Source: Mucidula mucida
Taxonomy: Eukaryota; Basidiomycota; Agaricomycetes; Agaricales; Physalacriaceae
DNA length: 64,000 bases
NCBI GenBank assembly: GCA_015501055.1
Contig: JADNYV010000006.1
Location: 434,001-498,000, forward strand
Direction: 5' to 3'
Shown here: positions 48,259-60,679 of the stretch, one piece after another
Layout: each line of letters opens with the position of its first letter
How positions within the stretch are numbered: the first letter of the stretch is position 1
Program-made: the position numbers and the translations under genes
The notes under the pieces: generated by a model
Seen by the model: the letters and a program-made list of their open reading frames with translations, nothing else
Database searches by the model: none
What the model was told of the DNA's origin: nothing

Positions 48259-49479
48259 TTTACCACCCTGCCATTCACCTCATGTGATAGTTACTGATCT
48301 GTCTAGATACATAGAGCATTTATTCTCTCGACTGTCCTCCAGAGATCATCATTCGCTCGTCTGACCTCCCGAATCGGATCCAAGCACAGCCAGGGCGCTC
48401 TGAGGATCTCGGAGAATCGCATTTGTCCAATTTCGTCCATAGAAACGTCGTCTCCCGCACTGCTTTCATTCCAAGATTGAAACATTCTGTCCTTCTCCGA
48501 CATTTCCCGTCTCACTTCCGATTTTGTCCCGTGCGGATATCTGGGCTCATCACCCAAAAACGCTCCGCACCATCAGGAAATGGCTCACATATCTTCAACG
48601 GTCTAGCCCATTCACACGAACGGGCGGGGAGCCTTGTCCCGTGTTCTAAAGGCCTCATGCGTCATAGTTCGCCAGGACGAACTCCTCCGGTCCGATTGGT
48701 CCTTGCCACGCTGCTCTCGAAGTTGAAGGAGGGGACGAGTGTCTGTGGAGAGCACTCTCTCCGCCTTTCTCCTCTTTATGCGCGCACCATACCATGGATG
48801 CGCAGTCAGGTCTCGCGTTGGCTCTCATAAACAGCTGCTGAACTTTACTGAATGCGGCTTCGATGCCAAGTAGACTTCCCGCATATCGATATTGGTCTCT
48901 TTCCGCCTACCGCAACAAATCAGCTGTGAGTGCCACACAACAATTTGAAAGATCCACATCATGATTGGCACCATCTGTACAAGCCCCGGCCTATAGTATC
49001 CGTCCAATAAGTGGAGTCCAATGTTTCGACCGACTCTCCGATGAAGTGGATTCCGTACAGCAGTATCCAACTCGCTCGCATCTGCATCCGGTCTATCATC
49101 GCGCAGGTAACGACAACGTGAGTTATAAATGAGTCTATGGGTCGCAGTAGTTTAATGAGTTGGTGGCTCTGCAGAATCGTTAACGTTACTCAGACCGGCG
49201 CCACTTTGGCCAACCTTAAGTCCTTTCGACAGGTTACAGACTCTATGGCTACCATCGTTATGTATCGAAAAATGTCTACACAGTTTATGGGAAAACTCGC
49301 AACTTAGATTTACGGGAAGACTACACAGGAAATCAATGTGCTGCAGGGGGAGTTCATCACCGCGTCACAAACCAAGTCATTCTTTATCACTAGCGGAGTA
49401 GCTGGTGTTGACCAAAAAACCATTCAACCCTTCAAAACTTTTATTTCGGTATATTACGCCGCATCTGGATCCCACGTCT

Positions 49480-50900
49480 TCAATCAACGACGACAGGCCA
49501 GCCAGACGAGAAGTCGAGATAGTTAATTCCAAGGTAGGACGGGCCACCAACTGCAGCAGAAGCGGGAATGTAGTGGTAAACGATGACGTCGCGACCGCTC
49601 TTAGGGTCAACAAAGATACTTTGGCCTGGGAAGAGTAAGTATCAGTGTCAAGCTGTGACATATCCATCTGCGAAGCCTACCACCAGGAGCATAGACATTA
49701 TCGTGCGATCCGAGAACGAGGGAACCGGTAGGAGGTGTGAGATCCAAAGTAATATCGTTTCCGAGTTGACCGTAGAACGGTCCCATCGCGTTCGAACCAC
49801 GACCGACGAGGACTTTGTATTCCTCACCAGCAGCGGGGTAGGAAGTGGCCTATAGAACACCATTTTTAACGTCCGTGGAAGACAGACAAAGGAAGAAACC
49901 TACTCCAACGAATGGCGTGATGCCATCGGAGAAGAAACAGAAGGAGTACGAAGAGCTTCCAGACTTGTAGACAAAGACACCTTCGGCTGCGCGCCCGTTG
50001 TTACCTGAAAATCAACATAAGCAAATGTGGAGAGGAAGATATGAGAAGTTTGTTTCTACCAGCTAAGTGTGTTCCGGGAGTTGCCTACATAACTCCGTAA
50101 CTCGTGAGACACTGCAGCAATGAGACCGAAGCAAATAAGGCGCACCGATGCTTGGTTGTTGACGTCGGGCCAGAGTCCGACCTGGTACATTCCATTCCAG
50201 TACGATCCGAATGAAAGTTTGAGTCCATTGTCGTCGATCAGATTTGGATCAACTAGTGGAGGGCTTGAATAAGCTTCCAGCCTTTCATGAGCCAGAAGAA
50301 GCGAGCATACTAGCATTGTAAACATCTCCGGGGCTGGAGCTTATAACCTTGCCAAGGTCGGTCCAGGTACCAGTCAACATGGAAGGGCTTGTGGCAACGC
50401 CAATGGCCGAGTTCTGGCTGCCGATGGAGGACACTGAGTAGTACAGAACGTATCTGCCATTGTAGTAGTTGACATCCGGCGCCCAGAGTGCGCATTTTCC
50501 CGGTAAATCGATACTAGAGCAATTCGGCAAAACAGACCCATCACTAGTCCACGGGCTAATCACGATAGTAAGCATGAGATCATATATGACAGCAGCCAAG
50601 AAGACCGACCCGGTCAACGCAGGAGAGGTGAAGATGTTGATGCCTCCACCCGTACTGAAGACAAAGTATTTCTAGGCAATGATCGGCAACAACCTGGGAA
50701 CAGAACAGTATCGCGTACTCCTAAGTCTGCGTTATACCAGATGGCGGGGTCACGAAGGACGACGTCCGCTATAACGAGTGTTAACGTAGTCGGAGGTGAG
50801 GCGAAATAAACTCACAGCTTCCTGAAAGAGGACCTGGTGTCGCGTAAGCCGACAGCGCGAAAAGGGTTTGAGCAATAGCAGCGAGTCCAAGGAACTTCAT
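49480..50900 (-). CDS. Secreted GH43 arabinan endo-1,5-alpha-L-arabinosidase
   Basis: Cleaves the arabinan side chains of plant pectin outside the cell. An N-terminal signal peptide is clear (MKFLGLAAIAQTLFALSAYA, cleavage probably after AYA). The five-bladed propeller follows with the GH43 acid triad in context: VLRDPAIW (general base Asp), LWAPDVNYYNGRYVLYYS, GDVYNA then VDPNLIDDNG, and AAEGVFVYKSG (probable acid Glu). SHDNVYAPGGQSIF is diagnostic for arabinanases. The C-terminus is GWPVVVD. About 330 residues from roughly seven exons. A CTTATAAG TATA-like site lies about 45 bp upstream of the start, consistent with induction by plant material. No carbohydrate-binding module is seen. Confidence 0.9.
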
Positions 50901-51748
50901 GGCGAAGGTTACTTGACGCGTTTCAGCGCATCAGGTACCCTTATAAGCTCGAAGTATGCCCGTTCGGGCTATGCTCCAGTACGACGAGGCACGAGAAGCT
51001 CATGCACAGGATCACCAGTTATAACAAACATATGGATTTATATCACGGACGCTTGTTGAGGTGTGCGGATAGTATACGGCAAGCAGTCTAGGTGGCTACA
51101 AACAGGAGAGTGGTCAGGAACAAACTACAGAGCATATGTCCTTCGGTGTCGAGCTGCAGGTATCAAATTAGACCAATAGCTGAAAGTGCATGAGGTGCTG
51201 ATCGTCACGGTGATAAAGGCGCCCTACCAGATACCCAAGTCTCTCATCAGTCCAAAGGCGCGTAGAGGACTCTGTTGAGTTAGTGGTCACCGCTCACCCA
51301 GTAAATCAGGCGTATGAGAAACTAGCACCAACTATGCACGAAAGCGCTGATTAGTAGTAGGTCAGTGGTGGATGTTTGAATCGCGACTGTTTGGCTTGAC
51401 CCGTCGTTTTCACGAAGGCCGACGGATCAGTAGCTACGGGATCCGATGGAGCTGGATTTCATGCATCGGCCTGGCACTGACCGCGAAGGATAGTCTAGGA
51501 TAATTGCAAAGATGGCATGTAGTCTCGATTGTCTGGAGAGGCCACGTATGCCAAAAATACACCGTCGCACGTATTGTTGTAGAGATTGCGAAGAACAGCA
51601 TTTGATGATGATATACGTCGCGATACCATTGCCAACAGATAATTTATGTTCTAGGCTGTGGCATGTGAGCTTTGATGAGACCAAGAAACATTTCGTACCT
51701 CTTAGCATCTACCTATAAGTACGCTACAAGTCATACATCCTCACACAT
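50901..51748. other. 848-bp intergenic stretch
   Basis: GH43 promoter on the left, with TTATAAG near 50940. The right part lies beyond the hydrolase stop codon. No supported gene between them. Confidence 0.45.
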
Positions 51749-53015
51749 CTACGACCTTTCACGGCCTTCCTTTATTGTGCGCTCCAGAAGCGCGTTGAAT
51801 TCGTGTTTGCGCTGATAATGGATAGCGTGCCCCGTCGTAGACCATTGCACCAGTTCGGCTTCTGGCATATTTGCTTTGATACGAAGAGTGTTACTGGCAT
51901 GGACCAAATGGTCATCGTCTCCGGTAACAAGAACGACCTAAGAATAGGATTACTTGGCGAAGGAGGGCATAGAGTTTTGCGTACCTTTGGGATGTGGGAG
52001 GAGATCTTGCGCAAACGGTCCGGACTGACATGATGTGTCAATGCCGCGTACATCTGGAAGATAGATCCCCAAAATGGCTGTTTGCGAGTAACGTTAAATC
52101 GAAGTTGCAGGGCCTGGAGGTGCATTGTTTAGTAGTGTAGTGTCAAACCAAAAGAGACAGTGAATGCTAACGGCTGCTTGCACTTCTCTATTTGTTAAAT
52201 CGGGATGGTCAATCGATTTCTCATTGAGCCAAGGCTGCGGGAACACCATGTCGAGAATAATACGTATCTTTAGTGCAACGTCGGTAGTGATGGTCGCCCT
52301 ACGCGATGGTCAATCAGTAAACCTGTAGAGCTGTACCGAAAACCATGACACACTTGAGTAGCAATCGCAATCCTGTCCACTACGGAGGATTCTGATTGAG
52401 GACACATGAATTCAACGAGGCCTATAATACTCACGGGAGGTAAATTATTCCAAACATGTCCTCCAGGAGTTGTGACACCTAGCGTCAGAGACGCTATTCG
52501 TTCTGGTATGAGAAAGGCCACCTCTGAGCGCCTCCTCAGAAGTTTGTACTCATTCCGACAGTAGTTCGCACCTTGAGCAATCATACCGCCAAGAGATAGT
52601 CCGACAACGTGAACTTTACGATCTTCTTTCCACCCGACATAGTCTAAGAGTGCGACGACGTCCTGCGCCATGGCGCTTGTTGTGAATGGTCCAGGGGGCA
52701 CGCCACTATATCCAACACCTCTATTGTCGAAGACTAAGCAGGTGTAGTCGGACAGTTGGCCAAAGTGCGAGATTTGAGATGCCCATGCAAATGAGCTGCT
52801 ATTGAGCCTGATTGAAGCGTATATCAGAGAGGACACGCGACTACTGTCCGCATCGGTTACCCCATAATGAAGACAATCTTCTCCGGTCCCGTGCCATGCT
52901 CTTCAAAGTAAAGCGAATGACTAGTGAACGTGTTTGTATGGCGAATTTGGGTGACCGGACATAGGCCGCGCTGGATGCGGGTAGACGAATCGAAGATGGA
53001 GGGCCAGTCTTCCAT
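51749..53015 (-). CDS. Alpha/beta hydrolase
   Basis: About 330 residues from five or six exons, with start MEDWPSIFDSS. The alpha/beta-hydrolase fold is visible: oxyanion region FIMGLNSSSFAWASQISHF (cited in part), CLVFDNRGVGYSGVPPG after strand 4, nucleophile elbow VVGLSLGGMIAQ (G-x-S-x-G with Ser), an acid strand (VLVTGDDDHLVHASNT) and the catalytic histidine in TTGHAIHYQRKHEF. The protein ends in RTIKEGRERS. The family covers esterases, epoxide hydrolases and lipases. No cap domain or motif points to one substrate. No signal peptide. Confidence 0.85.
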
Positions 53016-53182
53016 CGCTGTCCTGCGCAAAAGCAGTACTCCGTAACATGTGCAAATAAATACTCGAACTCTGGGCTCACTTTGTCAATCATTAAATAGC
53101 AGCCCTCGTTAATACAGCGGTAAACAATGAACATTGTTAGATAGTGTAGATATATACAAAAGAAGATGTGATGCTAGCGTAT

Positions 53183-56100
53183 TCACCGCTTGCCCTTGAC
53201 CTTGCCATTGCTGGAAGCTTTAGACTTGCCGTTAGACTTGCCATTCGCTTTTGCAGACTTCTTCTTTGGTCGATCCGAGTCTGATTCATCAGGTTTGGCC
53301 CCTCCTTCAGCGCGTTTCATGTCGGCTGAGAGAAGGTGTCAACAGCATTTCTATGGTGGGAGCAACTAGACTTACACCTCGCAGCTTTACGTTCGAGTTC
53401 ATCCCAGTCATCTCCTAGAGCGTCATTGTAAGTACATACTGTTCAGCAGACCAAGAGTTCAACGTACCATCAGAGTCAGACCCTGCTGAGCCGGATGCGC
53501 TTTCGCTTCCACTGGCATCAGAGAAGTCGCTCGCACTGCTGTCGTCATCCTCTTCCTCAAAGTCATCTTCCTCCACAGCAAAGTCTGATTCGGATTCTTC
53601 TTCATCAGAGCTGTCGTTCTAACCAAGACATCAGAACGCGAGGACAAAGTTGATTTTAGACTTACAACTACACCATCAGCCGTGCGCAGGAAACTCCAGC
53701 CTCCGCCCTGGAAAAAGTCATGTGGACTCTCGTTAATATGCTTCATAATCGGACCCCAATTCAAGTTGACTGGGCTCTCCGCAATCGGAATGTCGACCGA
53801 ACTAGATTACAAGCAAGGATGAGCATCTCTAAGGAGGACCACTCGGACGTTGTTTACGCACTCTAGCCAATTCTTCACGTCGTCCATTTGCTGGCTCGAA
53901 ATAGAGTTGATATGTAAAGGTGCTTTGTTGAAGTCCTTGAATATGAGGATCATATCAAAGTGCTTCAAACCATATTGCACTCGCTCCAAGGATGCAATCT
54001 CAATTTCGCTGAGAGTAACGACCAGGAAGGGAGGATCCGTTAAGTGCACCAAGCAGTCAGTCGTAGGCTGCAGGCGTACACCAGTTCGGAAGGGCACACC
54101 CTCGAAGGACAACTCCCGGAAAGGAATGTCAAGATCAAGGGTTTCATCGAGCTATACATATTGAGATCGTGTTGTATAACAACAAGAAGGATATCGTCCG
54201 ACATACCGAAGAAGATGCAGCCTCGACGATTTTCTGAGAGAATGCTTTGATGTCTTTGTTGAGCATCTGACGCATCTTACGCTCCTGCTGTTCCATCTCT
54301 AGCTCATCTTCATCGCCGTATCGATGCTTTCTCTTGCGATTGCCAGTCTCGTCGAATTGAACCTCGGATGCTTCCTTGAAAAATTGGACATCCTGATTGA
54401 TGGTGTTAGACTGTATCTTCGCACAATGAACAACGGACCGACCAATGCCTTCTTCTTCCCAATCATGATCGGAGCCTTCAGATGTACATGCACAATAACC
54501 AAAAGTTCGTGATCGCATGGCTGGAAGAAAAGGTGCTTGATGTTACTGAAGAGTATATCTAGACTGTATCAATATCGGCTGCCAGACTATGACGGTGTAC
54601 TTACCGACTCGTTGAGAACCGACAGGAGACTGATACCTGATACCATTCGAATGGATTTCGACTTCTCCGGGTAGTCGCTTGCCATCAAGTGCGGGACGGA
54701 TGAACGCCTCTTGCATTCTTACAGGTCTTCTCCCTTTCAGCTCAACAAGGTTGTCCTGATCAATAACATCGGCCATTTCCTTCTTTTGTTGTTCTCGTTT
54801 GTTCGCCTCCTTCTTCAACTCCGTGATCTGCTTGTATACAGTGTCGAATCGGTGTACGTCGGGTGAACGGTAAGACACGGAACGAATGAAGGTCGCATCA
54901 GGATCCTCAAATGGCTGCAAACAAAATTAGAGGAGGATAACGACATTGGTAGAAAGCATACGGTATCTTCCTTCTTGCCGACCAGTTGACCAGGAGTTTG
55001 GAAATTAATTCGAAGGTAAGTGAATTCACCCTCGTCGTTTTTGCTGGCATTCTTTATCGTGTTGATGTGGAAAGGGACAGCAAAGCCGTGAATAGGAAGA
55101 ATGACCGATTGCGCTTTGCGGTCAACGTAGATCTGATTTTCAAATCAACTCAGTCAGTGTCGCCTGCATTTCAAGATCACACACTTACGCGGAGTCGCTC
55201 AACTTCAGGGGGAAGTGCTACCTCACCCTTATAACTTTGGAATTTTTTCCATCCTTTCCCCTCCTTTCCACCGGTGGCACCGCCCTCTTCTGAATACTTT
55301 GCGAGACCGTCCTGCTGGATCTTCTCGTGTAGTTCCTTCTGGTGTTCTCGAAGTTTCGCTAGCGCAGTTTGGTGCACTTCATCTTGGGTACGACGAGTCT
55401 GATTGCGAAGAACCTTTCCAGCGACAGTTTTCTTGACTGGCGATCCATTGGCACGAGGTTGTACGGGTGGTTTACGCTCCGCTTTCTTTGGCTTCTCATC
55501 GGCACTTCCTGAGTCAAGGAAAAACAGGGTATCTTTGGAATTCTTGACTCCTTCAGTCAAAAGCGTCGAATTATCTTCACCGACTTGAATGGTGTCAGCC
55601 AGGTGCAAAGCATACCTACTGATGCTCAGTAAACAAAAGAGGCCAAAAATCGTCAACGTACTTAGATCCATTACTGTCCACTAAATCAGTGAAGCCCAGA
55701 CCCAGTATTATGACCATGTTCTTTCGGAGCTTGCGAGTATTCTTCGACGAGAGCAAGTACGACGAATCGCGGAATTCAACACCAGTCTGGTCATTGTTGT
55801 CAATAAGAGGCAGCAGTAGCTGTACGAAGACATTACCCCGAAGCCACAATTCTTCACAAAGTGCTTCTCAAGCTCTGGCTTCTTCTCAGCAATATAGGAA
55901 AGTGCATGCTGGTGTACGTCACGCGCAATTACGCCGTCCTTGATGAAAGACACCATTTCGACTTGCAAAGCAAGTAACAGGTTATATTGTTCTTCTTGAC
56001 TCTATGAGGTGGCTTGTAAGCATCTAATTCGACAAAGATTGTCATACATACCGGAGTCGGGTCGACAATGAACGTGCGTGCGATATTCGAAGAGTAGGAT

Positions 56101-57295
56101 TTGTAACGCATGCCAAAAGCAACTAGGAGAACGCCCTTATGCGAGATGTTGTCTTGAGAAGACTCGCCGGTGTATCGCAAGTCGTAACCGCTTTTAGTCG
56201 ACTTGGAAATGATAATTGGCGAGTATGAGAATTCGACGACTTGCCAGTCATTCTACAGTGTTTTGAACATTGGAGGTAAACGAGAGACGATGAAAGGACG
56301 TACCTCTGATATTTTCTTTCCCTTGTAGTTGCTCCACACCTTCATATCCGGGCCTTTAGCAGACGCTCCTTCTCCCGAGCCTAGCCTAGCCTCGATTTGG
56401 GCGGCGAGTGTGTCATGCGTAATTTTCGTCTCTCGGTCCAGGATGGTCTCAAGTTTCGGTGCAACATGATGCTTCAAAAGCGTCGAAGTAAGCCCGGACG
56501 CAATTTGAACTGCTTTCTGTCGTATATTAAGAATTGACACGGTCAAGAGAAAGCTGGAGGCAACTCAACAAGTTCTTCGTCGTCTTTCACAGCCAGGAAC
56601 GAAGATACGGCAGGCGACATGTCAACAAGTTCTGGCTTGCTATTCGCCGCGTTGACGGCATCCGTCCATTCGTTGATCGTTTTCCCAGTGTGTGTCTCCT
56701 TGGTCATCGTGCCTACACGCTTATGTGAAAGATAGCGTTCAGCGAATTTGGGAAGGGCATCATTGGCAGCTTCTTTGCCTTTAGCTTGGGCAAAGATTTT
56801 GACTGGTACAGCGCCGTTCGGATCTTGTACTTGGGAGAGATATTTCGCTGCAAAATGTCGTTAATAAGCAGTGGCCTATCGGAAAACGACGCGCACCTTT
56901 GGATGCCGAGCATAGAATGGAGATCTGATCCTTCTCGAAAAGTATGAAGGTTGAAGGAAATTCGTAGCCCAGGAGCCATTGCTGTTGGGTTTACGCGTCA
57001 GCGCCTATTTCTCGAAGTGTGCCAAATGAATCATAGAGCAGAACGCTCACCTGAAAGCAAGTGCCTTTCTTCATGGGTTCATCTTCAGCTCCCGGGTCTC
57101 CTGATGCGAGGAGTAGGGCGTCGCAGTCAAGTACGGATGCATACTCGTTGTCAGAGCTCGCGTCCTGAGAAAATGGCAACGACATTTGAGAAACTATCAA
57201 CGCCGAATAACCAACAAGACAAGATTTACATTCCAGCCATCGAGTATTCGCTTGAGGCGAGCTTGAAATTGGGATTTGTTGAGCTCAACGAGCAT
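53183..57295 (-). CDS. SPT16: FACT complex subunit Spt16
   Basis: A histone chaperone subunit that, with Pob3, disassembles and rebuilds nucleosomes during transcription and replication. It starts [14 protein letters not shown]. The N-terminal aminopeptidase-like domain has [18 protein letters not shown] and [20 protein letters not shown], cited in part, and lacks metal ligands, as all Spt16 do. The middle has a Lys/Glu-rich linker ([19 protein letters not shown]), the dimerisation domain ([20 protein letters not shown]) and the PH-like histone-binding domain ([31 protein letters not shown]). The tail has Asp/Glu/Ser-rich exons (EEDDSS.., [11 protein letters not shown]) and ends in a Lys-rich end ([20 protein letters not shown]). 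About 14 introns. Length about 1,030 residues, which is usual. Confidence 0.93.
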
Positions 57296-57437
57296 TTTGG
57301 AGGAGAGGAGGGAGGGAGTTTGTAGTCAAGAGTCAAGATGCGCGCTCGCCGCTGAGGCGCGATTGATGTCGGACTTCAAATTTGCAGCAATCACACTCAC
57401 GTGGAGTGTGACAGTGGGCACTTAAATGATTGCATTA

Positions 57438-58482
57438 TCAATAGTTCCTCAAGTCGACTACTATGGGGCGCTTCTGTATGGGAAACGCTGCATTGACAGA
57501 AACGCGTGGCTGCTTCCCAGGCTTGTCGACTAACGTCCCATGTCCTTCGTGAATGTGTCCAAAGACATGGAGTCTGCACGCCACCAATTCAGGCATTCTC
57601 TTCGCCAGCGCCTCACAACCCGCTGCTTTCTTCTTCCGGGTAGTATCCAATATATCTCTTGGTGGAGTATGAGTCAGCAAGATCTCTGTGTCGTCTGGTA
57701 TCGCTTTGCAGATAACTATGCAAGGCACTGTTAGTCACTGTGGACGAGCCGCAGAGTCAAGGGGTGCAACGAACCCTCGGCGCTCGTCAGGCTGTTGTAC
57801 TGGAAAGATCCTGCGTATTTGTAGACTGGTGACGACTATGAGGTTCAGCCTCATGTGCAGTGATCTTTGCCACTCCTGGATACCTACCGGTGATCCGTAT
57901 ATCCTCCATCTTTTGCCGTTTGGAACCTCTATGGTCTTGGATTCATGTTCCAAGTAGTGTATTCCGGCATCTATCTGGTCTTGGTGGCGCAAGAAACCCT
58001 TCAAAGTCTCAGCTTCCTAGTGACGGATAAGTAGAAGCGCAAACGCTCATTATCTGCGCGAACCTCTGCAAAATCACTCTGGACAGACGGATCCAAAATC
58101 ATCTGAAACGTGGCTCAATTAGAGTAATTTCGGGATCCCTCGACATAGGAGACCCACATCATGATTGCCTGCTATAACTCTGCTTTTCGTGAAAGGTTGT
58201 TCCAACTTGGCAGCACCAATGTACACACAGTTTTACACGATGAGGACAAGACTTTAGCCAGTCTATAGTAGTGTACATTTCCTTTGGTGTTCCCCAAGCA
58301 GTAAGGTCGCCCGCATGTATCAAGACGTCGCCATCAGGAAGAGACGTGGGTTCACGGGAATGCGTGTCAGATATACATACGAATCGTGTCCATTCCCAAC
58401 CAGGATGTGAGCGAAGATCCTCCATATCCGTATAGATACGGTAAGAGAAGTTATTTCGGGTAGACTTAGTAGCGCCGCTCAT
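57438..58482 (-). CDS. Calcineurin-like metallophosphoesterase (MPPED-type)
   Basis: About 280 residues from roughly five exons. The metal-site motifs are complete: FVCISDTHSREP (DxH), DVLIHAGDLTAWG (GD), VIAGNHDV (GNHD, regained only after removing an intron), ILLTHTPPRDILDTT (LTHTPP) and HVFGHIHEGHG (GHxH). This set is typical of the small cytosolic phosphoesterases related to animal MPPED1/2. Their substrates in fungi are not known. The end VNAAFPIQKRPIVVDLRNY fits the family. The ATG at 58482 is chosen, because the frame upstream offers only a TTG. It lies between SPT16 and ORC5 in the same orientation. Confidence 0.85.
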
Positions 58483-58569
58483 GGTGAAGGTGTTAATCCA
58501 AGGTTGTGCGCGTGACGTGGTATCGATCACTTCAGGGACTGACAATCAAGAATACAGTAATCTAAAGGA

Positions 58570-60359
58570 CTAGGTAAAGTCCCATAAAAGATCGTTGAAG
58601 GGTACATCAAGCTCTTTCGCTAACGTGTTTACCACATCGTGTGATACACCGCATTTGAGCATCGGGGGACCATCAAATTTGTCCGTATTAGTTGTTCGAT
58701 ACAACAATTGCGCCGATGTTAGATCCATGATCTAAGAATCGACTGAGAAACGGCGCGAAAGAATTGAGACTGAGTACTGACAATGGCGTACACTCCCACT
58801 CTAGTAATTTCTGTATCGATGTATTCTCCGGGAACCGAAAAGTTTATTTTAGAAGGGCGCGAGTCGTCGTCATCATTGTCGTTATCTTCAAGTAACGCGC
58901 CCAATATGGCGAGCATACGATCTAAAGGGAAGACAGCAGGGCCGAGGAATCGTTGTGGGATCTTGAATAGCGTCAGAAATGGGTGACAAGTGGGAAAGCG
59001 AAAAGAGAACCTTGACCGGACCACTTTTTGTTTTGGTGACCCGCGTGTTTCGTCTGCGCTTGCGTTTCTTCTCGTCTAGACCTCGGCCAAACATTCTCAG
59101 ATCTGACTTTGCAGGGTTCATCGAAGCGATATAGGACGCTATCAACACAAATTTAGCCATCCTGGTGAGGTCTTGATAGCGACTGTCTGGTTCTGTCTCT
59201 GTGAACGGTACAGTGCTTTGTTGACGATCGAGTCCGCCATTGTTGCGAGACCATTCTGGTTTCATGTCTGGGAATGCATGCAACAAGGCCTCTTCGGTGG
59301 GTTTAGTCGCCTCAACCCATGCTTGAGCATCGGTGGAGCGAGGGTATAACTTGTCCAGAGCACTGGAGATACTGGGCGCGAAGTAACGAGTCAAACGATT
59401 TCGAACGGCTTGGGTGGGGACGAAGCCGATACCATCGATCTCCATTGAGTCGTCGTCCTCGAGTTGCCGCTGGTAATTGTCTAATACTGGTTGAATGAAG
59501 TTAGGCCAGCATGCTGCCGCTACATAGGTAATCTCCTCGGGATCATTGGTAAATGGCGCGCAAATATCATAGATTACAGAAGAGAAGGTCTGATATGTCG
59601 GAGCAAGGGTGGGATGGTATGTGTTTGCCTCGGCGTTCTCTTCAGACTGGGCCGCTTGGAAGGTTGATAGCAAGTGCTGAAGAGCGGCTACAAGACGTTC
59701 AGATACCCAATGCAACATAACATAATGAACACGCTCGCCATCTTTTTCTTGAATTGGGATGTCAATGTAGTAAGGATCTTGTGCGGCACCTAATGGTGGA
59801 CGTATATCTTCCCAGCTTGCTGCCGAAAGAAAAATCACGCATATGTCGAGTTGGACCTATTATCGCTTTAGTTGGTGCTCAGAATGTCTAGCGTAGAACG
59901 TACGACTTCAGCAAGACGCGTCAGAGGCACAATCATTTCTGGTAGCTTCTCTGACAATCTCTCTGACTGCTCGATTGCGACGACGAGTTTACTGGATCCT
60001 TCATTTTGACATAGGGAACCATGTATGGCCTTAATTCCATGCATAAAGCCATCCAATGAGTCGCTATATCGCGCAAAGTCGGACGTCCCAGGCCAATTGG
60101 CACATCCCTCCTCCCAGCTAGGCTTCCATTCCGCGAGGCCATTGAGAACGGCGTCGAAAAAGAGTTTAGCGGTGAAACAGGTAATGGCGTTGACCTGCAC
60201 AAAGTGGATTTGAGGTCGTAGAGATGAAAGCAAGGATCTGAGGGCCTTGGCCGAACTCCGCGGTCCAACCGGATCGCTGACGAAAATGAAAGGAGGAGGC
60301 GACGTCTCTAATAGATACTCCAAGTCATTCATCGCGTCTTGATGGACTCCGGAAGTCAT
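58570..60359 (-). CDS. ORC5: Origin recognition complex subunit 5
   Basis: Part of the ORC complex that marks replication origins and loads MCM helicases. The N-terminal AAA+ region reads YLLETSPPPFIFVSDPVGPR, followed by SSAKALRSLLSSL. The usual P-loop GxxGxGK is degenerate: the Lys is missing. Helical lid sequence follows. The middle domain has YQTFSSVIYDICAPF and LTRMAKFVLIASYIASMNP, the conserved Orc5 block. After a basic stretch (DEKKRKRRRNTRV) comes the diagnostic C-terminal exon RFLGPAVFPLDRMLAILGAL. It ends with AQLLYRTT and a final helix (FNDLLWDFT). About 520 residues from four or five exons. The gene is 87 bp upstream of the phosphoesterase gene on the same strand. Confidence 0.88.
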
Positions 60360-60679
60360 GACTTTTGCGGTGGTGGTAGTCGAGATTCAAGAATGGAATC
60401 GTGTCGACCTCGCACGTGCCCTACCGACAAGAAATCTTCCTCGTTAGACTTGCATACCCTCAAAAATCGCGACGTTACGCGTTTCACAACACGCAGATAT
60501 TTGCTTCACAGACGCCCGTGGCGGGGTACGCAAAATACCAGTCCTAAGAGTATATTACACGGAAAGCGCTACAAATTATTGACATATACAATTATAAAGA
60601 TCTCTAATGTACACGGCCGGCGGTAATCAGCATCCTTCGTAGCCAGTGAAAATTGTTGACGTGTACACTGCAAAGCAGA
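60360..60679. other. Intergenic stretch between ORC5 and a seven-helix gene
   Basis: 320 bp holding the ORC5 promoter. No gene is seen. Confidence 0.45.

Larger units (their letters stand above)
47966..49479. other. 1.5-kb intergenic stretch upstream of pck1
   Basis: The left part is the pck1 promoter. The remainder, to the GH43 stop codon, has only short frames without family resemblance (the longest 135 codons at 48423-48830, plus strand). No RNA gene recognised. Confidence 0.5.

Noticed and set aside
48423..48830. 135-codon plus-strand frame upstream of pck1
   Set aside because: No recognisable motif, an opposing frame of similar quality on the other strand, and no promoter-like context.
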